From Synchiropus splendidus (lineage: Eukaryota > Chordata > Actinopteri > Syngnathiformes > Callionymidae), in assembly GCF_027744825.2 (NCBI RefSeq), contig NC_071336.1, positions 19,898,501 to 19,962,500 on the forward strand: DNA of 64,000 bases. Direction: 5' to 3'. The stretch's first letter is position 1. Every line of letters starts with the position of its first letter. The translations under genes were made by a program, and so were the position numbers. Shown in pieces: positions 49,408-58,900 of this stretch. Under the pieces are notes generated by a model. The model was given only the letters and a program-made list of their open reading frames with translations. It was not told the DNA's origin and searched no databases.

Positions 49408-50354
49408 TTATTTGCATACCTGGGGCACTCCCTGAGAAGATGGCCTGGTTGTCCACATCCCCAGCAGACTCGTGAGCGCTGGCGGGGCCGAGAACTCCGT
49501 ACTGGTGGTTGGATTGTCACACCCCTGATCAGCTCAGTCATCTCCGCAGCCCACTTGGGTATGGTCTCAGCAGCTTCCATGTGCACCGCAGTCCTCACTG
49601 AAACTGGTCCACCACTTTCCACGCCCTCCTCGACAAGTTCCCGCTCCAAGGCTAGTTCCATGGCTTCCTGAAGCGAGCGCGGGTGGGCTAGTTGGGTCTG
49701 GATGCGCAGACTTCTGGGTGTCAAGGCTTGGAGGAACTGGTCCCGAGCAAGTTCCGTCTGCACTGTAGGGGGCATGTGGGCATAGGCCCTCCGGGCCAGG
49801 GTCTCAATGTCATTCGCCAGAACACGAAGAGGTTCCCCGGGAAGTCTGCGTCTGTTGGCCAGCTCCGAACGCAGGACACTGGGTTGGTCACAATGGCCAA
49901 AACGTCGCTGTAGCGCCCCCACAAGAGCCCCATAATCCGTCCTCTCCTCAGGGCTTAACAGCAGCAAGCAGGCCAGGGCATCATCAGTCAGACACAACGC
50001 CAGCTGTAGTGCTTTAACTTCTTCTGACCATTCAGCAGCGAGAGCAAGGAGTTCAAATTGGGCATGAAACGCCTGCCAGTCTGATCTACCGGAGTACTTG
50101 GGCGTCTTGCACGGAGGGCGGTTAATGATCCCACCGTGAAAGACAGTCTCCGTCTGTGTCGGGGTTCTGACGTCACGCGCGGCAGTAGTCGAACACAACC
50201 CCGCATCCGCAGCCATGCGCCTCACCGAGTTTTTCAGACGGATCTTTGTCTCTGTGGCACGCTCCATTTGTGACTTCCAAAACTTTTCCGTCTCGGAATC
50301 GTCATCCACCGGCTCCTTTTTCACTTTAGGTCGCGCTCCGGCTCCGATGGACAT
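49365..50354 (-). CDS. gag: Ty3/gypsy Gag protein with CCHC zinc knuckle
   Basis: 329 aa from ATG at 50354. The same frame stays open upstream to the primer site, but that part overlaps non-coding leader. The central region shows the retrotransposon Gag capsid pattern (WQAFHAQFELLA, LRSELANRRRLPGEPLR, RDQFLQAL). Near the C-terminus is one CCHC knuckle, C297-x2-C300-x4-H305-x4-C310 (CWGCGQPGHLLREC), preceded by an arginine-rich stretch. Gag packages the RNA and forms the particle. It ends with TAA at 49365-49367 and overlaps the pol frame by about 43 bases. Confidence 0.95.
   Translation of the reverse strand: MSIGAGARPKVKKEPVDDDSETEKFWKSQMERATETKIRLKNSVRRMAADAGLCSTTAARDVRTPTQTETVFHGGIINRPPCKTPKYSGRSDWQAFHAQFELLALAAEWSEEVKALQLALCLTDDALACLLLLSPEERTDYGALVGALQRRFGHCDQPSVLRSELANRRRLPGEPLRVLANDIETLARRAYAHMPPTVQTELARDQFLQALTPRSLRIQTQLAHPRSLQEAMELALERELVEEGVESGGPVSVRTAVHMEAAETIPKWAAEMTELIRGVTIQPPVRSSRPRQRSRVCWGCGQPGHLLRECPRYANNQGNDRGGVEMGRH
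49386..49392 (-). promoter_or_regulatory. Candidate -1 ribosomal frameshift site, G GGG GGT
   Basis: The gag and pol frames overlap between about 49407 and 49365, pol being in the -1 frame. Within that overlap the element strand has a run of seven G followed by T, read by gag as CGG GGG GGT. A one-base backward slip would let both tRNAs re-pair with GGG, fitting the X XXY YYZ pattern. No stimulatory structure was tested. Confidence 0.5.
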
Positions 50355-50437
50355 TGTAGCTCCTGCACAGCAAACCGCACCCGACGAACTCCTCTGATGC
50401 TTCAGCGAAAAAAATCCAGGAAACAGTCCGTAAAGCT

Positions 50438-50452
50438 CCACTTCTGACACCA
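50438..50452 (-). other. Primer binding site, tRNA-Leu type
   Basis: One base inside the 5' LTR the element strand reads TGGTGTCAGAAGTGG, complementary to the 3' end of vertebrate tRNA-Leu (CAG/CAA isoacceptors, ending ...CCACTTCTGACA plus CCA). The next base departs from the match. Confidence 0.8.
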
Positions 50453-50453
50453 G

Positions 50454-50640
50454 TGTAATGTCCGGAGGATTCAGGGACGAGACGGATGAGAGTTAGATGC
50501 TTCTTTAATTATTAACGTGTCGTTGCTTCCCGCTCCCAAAACTCAAGACTCACTCACCACCTTTCACCCGGAACTCGAACCAAAAGCCCCGCACCTCACC
50601 ACTCTCGCGAGATCCCCAACACACACACATCGTAACCATT

Positions 50641-50643
<3 letters not shown>
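50454..50643 (-). repeat. 5' LTR of the Ty3/gypsy element
   Basis: 190 bp, reads as identical to the left LTR at a constant offset of 4,999. It carries the TCTCGCGAGA palindrome at 50603-50612, near the upstream end in the element's sense, where a promoter element would act. No TATA box is evident. Confidence 0.97.

Positions 50644-50709
<66 letters not shown>
50644..50709. repeat. (AT)n array, right of LTR element
   Basis: A 66-base AT run directly adjoining the right LTR. Its other side runs into the end of a Tc1-like relic. Confidence 0.95.
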
Positions 50710-50712
<3 letters not shown>

Positions 50713-51240
50713 AGATTCTCACTGAAGCCGTCAAAAAAAGCTATGAATGAGAAAAGGTGAAATCACGTTTTAGATTCTAGTTTATTTGAAACAGCCACCC
50801 TTTGCTCACACACCTGGCATTCTCTCGATGACCTTCAAGAGGTAGCCACCTGAAATGGTTTTCCGACAGTCTTGGCAATAAATTTGATTCTGATTCTGAC
50901 TTCCCAGAGGTGTTTAGCACTTCAGCCTGCGGTCCAGCTCACCCTAAACCATCTCACTTGGGTTGAGGTCCAGAGACCGTGGAGGTCAAGTCAGAACTCC
51001 ATCACTCTCCGTCATGGTTACACAGCCCAGAGGTGTGTTTGGGGTCATAGTCCTGTTGAAAAGTAAAGGATCATCCAACTAAATGCAACCCCGGTGGGCT
51101 GGCATGTCGCTGAAGGATGCTGTAGTGGCCATGCTGCTTCAGTGTGCCTTCAATTTTGAATAAATCCCCCACAGTGTCACCAGCAAAACACCCCCACACC
51201 ATCACACCTCCTCCTCATGTGGAATCCCTCCGTCCATCCA
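50710..51240 (-). mobile_element. Tc1/mariner relic (3' part of a fish Tc1-like element, minus strand)
   Basis: Segments such as TTGTAGATTCTCACTGAAG, GGCATTCTCTCGATGACCTT, AGAGGTAGCCACCTGAAATG, GGTGTGTTTGGGGTCATAGT and CCCCCACACCATCACACCTC match the C-terminal half and terminal region of fish Tc1-like transposons, with the transposase on the minus strand. The N-terminal half of the transposase and the other terminal repeat are missing, and small deletions break the frame. It is a dead copy. Confidence 0.8.
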
Positions 51241-51397
51241 ATCAATTTTTTCAGTTACACATTAATATTTCACCTTACATTCTTAGATTTGACATAAATA
51301 ATATATGTGGGCAAGCCTGGAACCATGACCAGTCATGTCATGTGAGGTAACACTGTGCAAGGTGATTAATTCAACTTCAACAACAAAGCCACCATTT

Positions 51398-52525
51398 ATT
51401 ATTCATACCCCAGTGATACTAAGTCCGATAGCCACCGGATATTCAAACAAACCGTCGTCTCTGAGGGTCTGAGTTTGCATTTTGTTTTTTAACCAGTTTT
51501 TGTTTATAAAAGTTGACTTGCTTCTGACATTTTAGTTTTAAGACTTGACATGGCAAAGACCAAAGAACTCGGTGATGACTTGAGAACAGGCATTGTAAAT
51601 GCTAAAAAGGAAGGGAATGTTTTGTACCATTAGTAGCAACGCTGCATCCGAAGTACCACAAATTTCACACTATCAAAAACCTCAAAGGATGTGGACTGAA
51701 GTCAATAGTGTCACCTCGGCTTGCCTGCAAGATCAAGCAGGATGTTGAAAACAATCCATGGTCTACGACAAGGCTGTTCTGAAGGAACTGAGTTTGAGGG
51801 GTGTGATGCTGTCAAGACAGACACTCCAGCGGATATTGCACCAAAGTGGCCTCTATGGACATCGACCAAGAAAGACCCCATGGCTTCAACCAAAGCATGT
51901 AAAAGTTAGTCTGACCTTTGCAAAGACACACGTAAAGAAGAATCAAAGCTTCTTGTAGTCTGTTCTGTGGTCAGATGAAAGAAGGATGGTGCTTTTTTGG
52001 GCATATAGATGTGGCTTTCATCTGGAGAAAGAAGGGTGAAGCCTTGAAATCAAAGAACACACTCCCTATGGAGGTGGAAGCATAATGTTGTGGGGCTGCC
52101 TTTCTGCCAATGGACCTGGCAGCTTGGCTAAAGTGGGAGGAATCACGAGGAAAGAGCAGTACAACAGGAATCTTGAAGAAAACCTCAAGGCAGAAGAGAA
52201 CCTGGACATGGGGAAGTATTGGGCCTACCAGCAAGACAATGATCCAAAACATATGGCCAATGAGGTGAAGAAATGGTTCCAGAACAATGATATCAATGTT
52301 AAAGTCAAAGTCCAGATTTAAACACCATTGAGAACCTTTGGTTGGAGCTCAAGAAACGGGTGACGAAAACCCTGCAACGTCAAAGATCTGGGAACATTTG
52401 CAAAGGAGGAATGGTACAGAATTCTTGCCGATACTTGCAAGAAGCGTGTGAACAAGTATAAACATTGCATGGAAGCCATGATAAAAAAAACTTGCAACTG
52501 AGTATTGAGGCAGGGTATGAATAAT
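51398..52525 (+). mobile_element. Second Tc1/mariner relic, plus strand
   Basis: A 1.13-kb unit bounded by 13-base inverted repeats ATTATTCATACCC at 51398-51410 and its exact reverse complement at 52513-52525. It contains a decayed transposase on the plus strand. The true ends may reach a little further: a related ATTATTCATAC string recurs in direct orientation near 52700. Confidence 0.75.
51550..52500 (+). pseudogene. Decayed Tc1-like transposase
   Basis: ATG at 51550 begins MAKTKELGDDLR, typical of Tc1 transposase N-termini. Pieces in shifting frames then give YGHRPRKTPWLQPKHVK (about 51855-51905), LWSDERR (about 51968-51988, first catalytic Asp), MLWGCLSANGPGSL (52085 on), AYQQDNDPKH (about 52222-52250, second Asp) and IENLWLELKKRV (about 52326-52362, the Glu). 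Several stops and frameshifts, including a TAG at about 51957, make it non-functional. Part of the helix-turn-helix region is lost. Confidence 0.88.
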
Positions 52526-52755
52526 TTTGGATTTTTGTGTGATTTTTTGTTCCCACTCTGTCAAAGATGTTTATTTACATTTTCTACCTTAAATAAATTG
52601 GTTATGGGTTCAGTCAATCTTGTGTGGTCTATTTAAGTAAAATCTGGAGCGATATACTGATGTCTAAGTGAAAAAATAAAGAATCCTTTTTTGACAAAAA
52701 ATTATTCATACAAAAAAGTATGAATTTGGGGCTTAAGTGTATGTACACAGAGTGA

Positions 52756-52794
<39 letters not shown>

Positions 52795-54110
52795 CCTTCG
52801 TGTTGTAGTTCCGTAAGTGATCGTCAGAGGGCACTAGTATATATCGTTATGATCGAGTGCGCGATTGCTCATATTCTTTGATTTAATCCAACTGTAAAAC
52901 TCAAGTGATCAATGACGAATGGGACGAGTAATCGTGTACAAGAGGTCAGCAACGTCGGGTCGTCGACATCAAAGGTTTTTAAGCAGATCCACAGTCAACG
53001 ATTTCACGCGCTGCATTCAGGGACTTGTAGGAGTTTTCATTTCACTGGAACAAAACAAACATCATTAATATCTTCACTGTACTAGTGAATAGTTAAAATC
53101 TATTTTTGGCCATACCTTGATTGTATCGTTGACCTGTACACCGTTCAATAGTTGCCCACTTTTTTCAAGCCACAGTGTGATTTTTTTTCTACGACATGTT
53201 CTGTACAGTTGGGGCAGTCGCTATATAAAGCAAAAACACAAATCTAACCCTCAGTATTATCATGATCAAACTGCAGCGCATCCGAGGTTATAACCGTGAC
53301 ACAAATGACGAACGAAATTAAGAACTCCATCAAAGCAGGTTTATAAAAGTAGTGAAGGCACTTTATTTTCCGTGTGACACGATAACAACACTTGAACCGC
53401 TGCCTATTTTAACCTCTCATTTTCGGTGTCGATTGTTTCCTCTACAGTTGCATTTGTCTGTTGAATGGTTTACTTTGACAATGAAACAAAAAATAAAAAC
53501 TCCACTTTCGGCAAAGAATGTGAGAATATTCATATACAATGTTTTTTTTTGTCAATATCTGTAATTTTTTCGTCATAATATTTATGGATCATATTTATTT
53601 TCTGTGCCGAATGTCCTTGTTCTTACTGTGTTATCTGTGACATTTGTGGATGCTAATTTCTGGTGTTTGTCACTCTCATGTTTGCGGCTGTGACAAGTCG
53701 AATTTCCACCACTGTGGGAAGAATAAACGTGATCGAATTTAATCTGATCTAATTTTATCCAATATAAATTAAATCTTGCTTTGGTTGGAATCTGTCTCTG
53801 ACTTCAAAAGCAAGTACCTTATTGCATCAAAGACAAAAAAATCCTGACTTTATTTGTCCAACCGTATACAGTATCTATGACCTCTACTAAGGAACCTTTA
53901 AAGTTAGGCTGCAAGTGACATAAGACAAGTGGTATTTTATCTAGAAAGATAAATTCAGGCTCATGTAAATATTCTGTGTCAGAAACGAGATAAAGATGTC
54001 AAGTACAAATCTTAATCTGTAAAAAATGTCAAAATATACCTTGTACGTCATTGTCTCTTAAGGGAAGTGATGGAAATGCTGATAACGCGTCGTAATCTGA
54101 CGAGAACTGA
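52526..54110. other. UBE3C-DNAJB6 intergenic region, right part
   Basis: No gene was found. It holds a (GT)n(GA)n microsatellite at 52755-52794. The remainder is AT-rich with no coherent frame or repeat ends. Confidence 0.5.
52755..52794. repeat. (GT)n(GA)n microsatellite
   Basis: About 24 bases of GT followed by 16 of GA. Confidence 0.93.
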
Positions 54111-54118
54111 TAACGACA

Positions 54119-54126
54119 TTCTAGAA
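54119..54126. promoter_or_regulatory. DNAJB6: Heat-shock-element-like site TTCTAGAA upstream of DNAJB6
   Basis: TTCTAGAA is a perfect inverted pair of HSF1 pentamer cores (nTTCnnGAAn). It is followed two bases later by TCC, an imperfect third unit. It lies shortly upstream of the likely first exon of an Hsp40 gene, a sensible place for heat-shock control. Confidence 0.45.
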
Positions 54127-54149
54127 ACTCCCCGTTGTCGTAACGCAAT

Positions 54150-54291
54150 ATTCCCACCGTCCCCAAAGGCAGCAGCGTGTTGAGCTCGTCGACACCAGCA
54201 GCGAGCAGCCGTCAGCAGCCAAGTCCCAGCACTCAGGCCGAAGAGACGACCGTCCGAGAGGCCGCTTGGAGCCGACGTTTCCCATCACTAG
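54150..54291 (+). other. DNAJB6: DNAJB6 non-coding exon 1 (approximate start)
   Basis: A CpG-rich segment ends at a donor GTGGGT (54292 on) after CACTAG. CpG density falls quickly afterwards. No ATG in it leads into the J domain, so it should be 5' UTR spliced to the exon starting at 61475. The left edge is a guess from composition. Confidence 0.5.
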
Positions 54292-55395
54292 GTGGGTGCG
54301 GGTTGCCCTTGTATGTCGCCGTGTGTGTCGCCGACTCGCTGAAAACCCGTCTCTTTGTGCGCCATGTGTCGGCGCATCGTTGTTGCTAGCTTCCTCTTCA
54401 TTAGCCGCCCGGACAGACCGCTGCCGTTTCACAAGGATTTAACCGTGACCCTAGAAAAATAAAAGCAAACGAATCAGGAGAAAGTCACTAAACTGTGCTT
54501 TTAATGTCACCGTTCCCATTAAACGTTGCTCAGCATGACATGTCGCGAGACCTAGCTGCGATGCTAGCTGCATCGCTAAATGTAAATGAAATGGAACGCA
54601 GCCCAGGCTAACAGGATAAAACCGAGAACCGTTTGTGTTTGTACCAGCGCACTGTGATCCAGTATCCAACTTCGGAATGTCGCATCGCTACAGACGGTTT
54701 CGTTGTTTGGCCACCATGTTGTGTATCTTTAGAAAACAGTCTTGGTCACACAGTATTTACTACTGCTTTTTGCATAGTTGCAATTCAGACCATTCCAGTT
54801 TGGTTTGTTATGGACGTGTTAGCATCCAGTTGGATCGAAACTATCGGCTTTGACTGTAGCCTGTAGCAGTTGGATTCTATTTCAAAACGAACTGCATTTG
54901 ACAGCAAATGCTGCAATAAATACACTACGAGATGCTCATAAAAGCATCGTTCATGACAAATTGTCTGCCAAAATTAACGTCATTCTTAACCAGGTGAAGC
55001 TGGGCAGAAAAGGTTGTTCTTACTAGCGATGCTTGAAAAATATATCACCATACGACCATTCAATGTCATGTCAACTTGACTAGTTTTACCCATGCACCAC
55101 AAGTATGGTTGGCTTGAACAGTACACATTACTTGGTATGATCAAAAACTCCAACATGTTAGGTGTGATGGTACTTTATTCCTGCCTTAAATATCGTTACT
55201 GACATCACTGTTAATATGCTGTCAGTCTTCAAGGCCAACCTTTCTCTGGGATCGTTGCCACAGTAATCCCATGCACTATACTTAATGGCTATTTGTTATT
55301 GAAATCTCTAATCTAAGAACAAATACGTTGCTGTAATCTTATCCTTTAGTAATTATTTCTCAACTGCAATATATTCTAAATAAAAACACAACATT

Positions 55396-55905
55396 ATACC
55401 GTATTTTCTGGTCAATAAGTTCCAGGGTTTCATTGGACCTGCAACTAGTACTCAGGCGTGACTTTTATGTATTATAATATTTAATTTATAAATTCTTAAT
55501 GTTATTTCTCACTGAACGACATGACCAAGGAGTAAACATTACATCATGTCCATGATGCGCCCTCATGATTTTGATTCTGTCCCACCAACGATTGAGAAGG
55601 GTGTTCTCTGTGCCAGAAATCTTACGTGATTAAGCATCACGACAACAAGTAAACACTACATCTATCATGCTACTGGGCACAAATATGGTGTTATTACAAG
55701 AGAAGTGGTCTGTTTGTCTTCACAAATAGAAGCATTTTTAAACTGTCACCTGACCTGCTGCTCCTTTTTCCATCCACCACTCGTCCGGCTTTGCTAAACA
55801 AGCGCTCACAGTCAACACTATGGTGCAGCAAGGTATTTTCTGGCAAATGTGGCGAGATTAGGAAGCGGTGGTTGGATTTCACTGGCGTGCATTAGTCTTC
55901 GTAGC
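55396..55905 (-). mobile_element. hAT-family transposon relic
   Basis: The minus strand encodes the end of a hAT transposase dimerisation domain (55694-55882). About 300 bases further along, the segment from 55398 (ACCGTATTTTCTGGTCAATA, then CCTGCAACTAGTACTCAGGC) resembles the terminal region of widespread fish hAT-type repeats. The upstream body of the transposase is missing. That both parts belong to one element is inferred from their order and orientation. Confidence 0.6.
55694..55862 (-). pseudogene. hAT transposase C-terminal (hATC) fragment, frameshifted
   Basis: The minus strand carries CERLFSKAGRVVDGKRS followed by LLFVKTN, the conserved hAT dimerisation signature (SxRxFS-A/G-x-R-x10-L-F-L-x-x-N). 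The residues expected just before it, NLATFARKYLAAP, are present in a different frame (about 55822-55862), so an indel near 55824 has broken the gene. Only the last 60 or so codons survive. Confidence 0.8.
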
Positions 55906-58900
55906 CTCCTGTTTGTTTCTTGTGAAATAATTTTTATATCCCACAGCCTGTCTTAAAAAAACCCTCAATATTATTGGCAGCAAATCACATTTTTTTAATT
56001 CCCTGACTTGTTTCTATTTACACAAGTATTTAAAACTACCAGCATTTCCTTAATTTAATCGTCTTCAACCTGGCCTGTTAAATACCACTTTTGAGAATAT
56101 ACATACCTAAAATGTTATGCTGAAGTGAGACTTACTGTTGTCCTTCAGTATTTTTTTAAACATGCTTTTTGCCAATATGGCATTTCAGTGATTAATGAGA
56201 AGAGAATATGACTTTTTGTTGGCTGCACTTTGCTCATGTGATTTGATTTCTTGAGCCTGTTACTGTTTTCAGTTGAATGTCAGATTTACAGTAATGTGGA
56301 AGTGATATTGACCTTTGGATGCATAACAGTATTATCTCATGACAAGTCACTTGTCAGACCGCCTTGACCTGTGAAACCTGAAGCAGGACGTAACACCTAA
56401 ACATTACTCATTTGAAGCACTTCCTTTTCAGTGCAATTCAGGATCGAACACGAAACGGCTGCCACCAAACTGCTCCGTTTGTTATGGTATACGGTTTGTG
56501 TCTGATGCAGAGTGCGTTTGTTGTTTGAAGTTATTTACTGAGATCTCTGTGGGGAATACAAACTTCAAGCCCAAATTGTATCATTGCTGACTAGGTTTTG
56601 ACAGATGCTGAATTTGTGATAGTTCGAAGATGATACTTAGATTTTATTTTACCATTTTATCAACTTAGTTTTTTTTCCTTTGTCTTATTGGCTAAATCAT
56701 TGAGGCTCATAGATACTATAGTTATAGACACAGAGCTGCCGCAGACTGCAGGCTGCCACAGGTGATCAGTTTTTGTAGTCAGCAACTAAAGGCAGTGACA
56801 TACCCATCGCACACTTTTTGGCCATTCATGATCAGTGGACTGGTTGATCAGTTGGAGCATCTTAAATGTGTCTACAGTCAATACCAGTCCGCATTTGACA
56901 TCACACGTTTACCTATACTTAGTTTTTTTAACAGGCTGTGGTGTACACACTGGTCAAGTTTGGGTGATCCAAGTGTTGCATAGTTGTAATCATGAATCAT
57001 CTCTAGGCCCGGGTACCTGGTCCCTCATGATACAGTGCTGCCACAATATTTTGCCCATGTTAACATGTATTCTAAGATTATTGATATATCACAAGAACAT
57101 TCGTCCTCCACACATCACAATATCTGTCTCTTTGAAGAAATTCAGAATTTATTGACTGCAATGAGTCCGTCTCAAAGGAAATCCAATACATTGTAAATCA
57201 ATTTCACATGAATGACAACTAGGGATTGTTGATATGCGCAAAAAACACAATGATAAATTTTACCTTTCTGGCATTAACGATCAAACTCACATTTACATTG
57301 TATTACATGTGTTTGACATACTACAGTCTCTCTTACAGCCTAGTCATTAGGTTGAAATGTATTGCTGGAGTTTGTCTCCATCATCATCCTTTGTTTATGT
57401 TTAAATATAATAAAGTGTAGAGATGAGAATGTTTCTTGTAGAATCACATTGTGTTTGACACTCAGACTAAAGTACCAACGAAGCGCACCTGTTGTGCGCT
57501 GTTGTATTCTTCTTTTTCCTTTCTAAGAGTACTGTACTGCAACACCCACTCTTTTTCATGCAAAGCAGAATCATGTGGGAGCTTGAAGAACTGTTGCTGG
57601 ATTTTTGTGATAGAATGTTTTTAGAATGCCTATATATTTATTGTTTCAGTATCAATTTGGTGCCAGTGTAGTTAAAGTAGGGACTGATGAGATCTTGTGA
57701 TCTGTGGTAGTGTCTGCTTTTCCAACTTGAGTTTTTTTTAAAGATATGGCATGATGTAAATGACATGGCTTTATATACACGACTGCTGTTAGCACAGTTG
57801 GTTCACAATAGCAGAGAAGAGGTTCACAGGAGATAAAGATGGGGCCAAGAGTCAGAGACGTTGTAAAGCTGTTGCTCTTGACAAAGGAACGTCTTACTGA
57901 CTGCTTTTACACTATCTGACCAACACCACTGCCAACGTTAGGAGTTTCATTTTAAAGTTGAGGATTTTTTTTGGAAAAAACTTAATGGACCTTGATGTTT
58001 CAGCTGTGGCTTGTTCTTTAAATTGTGAAATAATGTTGGGCATCTAGTACATTTGATGATGTGCACTTGAGTTCTTGAGTCTGAAGATTTTCCCTATAAG
58101 TTTTTTTTTTTCGTTTGAATCTTTATGAAAACTTGTTCTGACCTGACTTGAAGCCTGCGGCCAAGACTCGCATGAATACAAAAATCCATCCTCCTGTCTA
58201 TTTGCTATCCTCCCCGCACAATCCAAATGATAATCTTCATCATGAAAATATTTTACATTGTATTTATACATCAGTAATAAAATATGGCTCGCATTTAAGC
58301 TCTTAATCATGTTAATCTGTTGCATCATTTTGCCTGTCAAGAAAGGTTGACATTTTGGTATGCCAGCTGAGAACAACTTGAACAGCCTCTGTGCTGAGCT
58401 TGTCTAAAAGTGTTTGCTCACAAAGGTTACTTGTAACGTCCTGCCAAATCACTGCTTTAAAGATAGATTTTGATAGCGGAACACATTTAGTGATCTTTTT
58501 CTGCTCACAGTTCTAATTTGAGAATCAGCCTGCAGTGTCATTTGTGTGCTCCAATCTCAGTTGCACTTCAATCTTGGTGGCTCCAAATTACTGCTCTGAT
58601 GTCATTAGTGATAAAGGTGATATGCCAAACATTGCTTTGTTTCAAGCTAAGTAACAACATTGTAAAAGAAGCTCAGACAAACCAAAACTTTATCTCGAAT
58701 AGAAGACACTCTGTGACAGACGTGGAAGGAAATGTTCATTTATGAATTATTATTTTGTTTATTTTACATCTGTGTTCCCACAGGTAGTGACGTACTTCGA
58801 TGCTTCAATTTTACTTTACACACAGCTGTGACTGTCGACAGCCAAGATGCTTGTGATACTTTGAAACCCAGAAAATCAAGTTTCTCTGTGCTCCATGAAG

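Larger units (their letters stand above)
45455..50643 (-). mobile_element. Complete Ty3/gypsy LTR retrotransposon, 5,189 bp
   Basis: The element has 190-bp LTRs at both ends beginning TGTAATG and ending CATTACA. It has a tRNA-Leu-type primer site, a polypurine tract, open gag and open pol in the order PR-RT-RNaseH-IN, the Ty3/gypsy arrangement. It is oriented on the minus strand, with the 5' LTR on the right. There is no chromodomain after the integrase and no envelope frame. The two LTRs read as identical base for base, which indicates recent insertion. It sits inside a TA microsatellite, so the target-site duplication cannot be told apart from the repeat. Confidence 0.97.

Noticed and set aside
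45518..50397. Numerous plus-strand frames over the LTR element (for example 45518-45928, 48377-48769)
   Set aside because: They are antisense shadows of gag and pol, and show no recognisable domain.
54121..54432. 103-codon minus-strand frame at the DNAJB6 promoter
   Set aside because: It sits in CpG-rich DNA that lacks stops by composition, and resembles no known protein.
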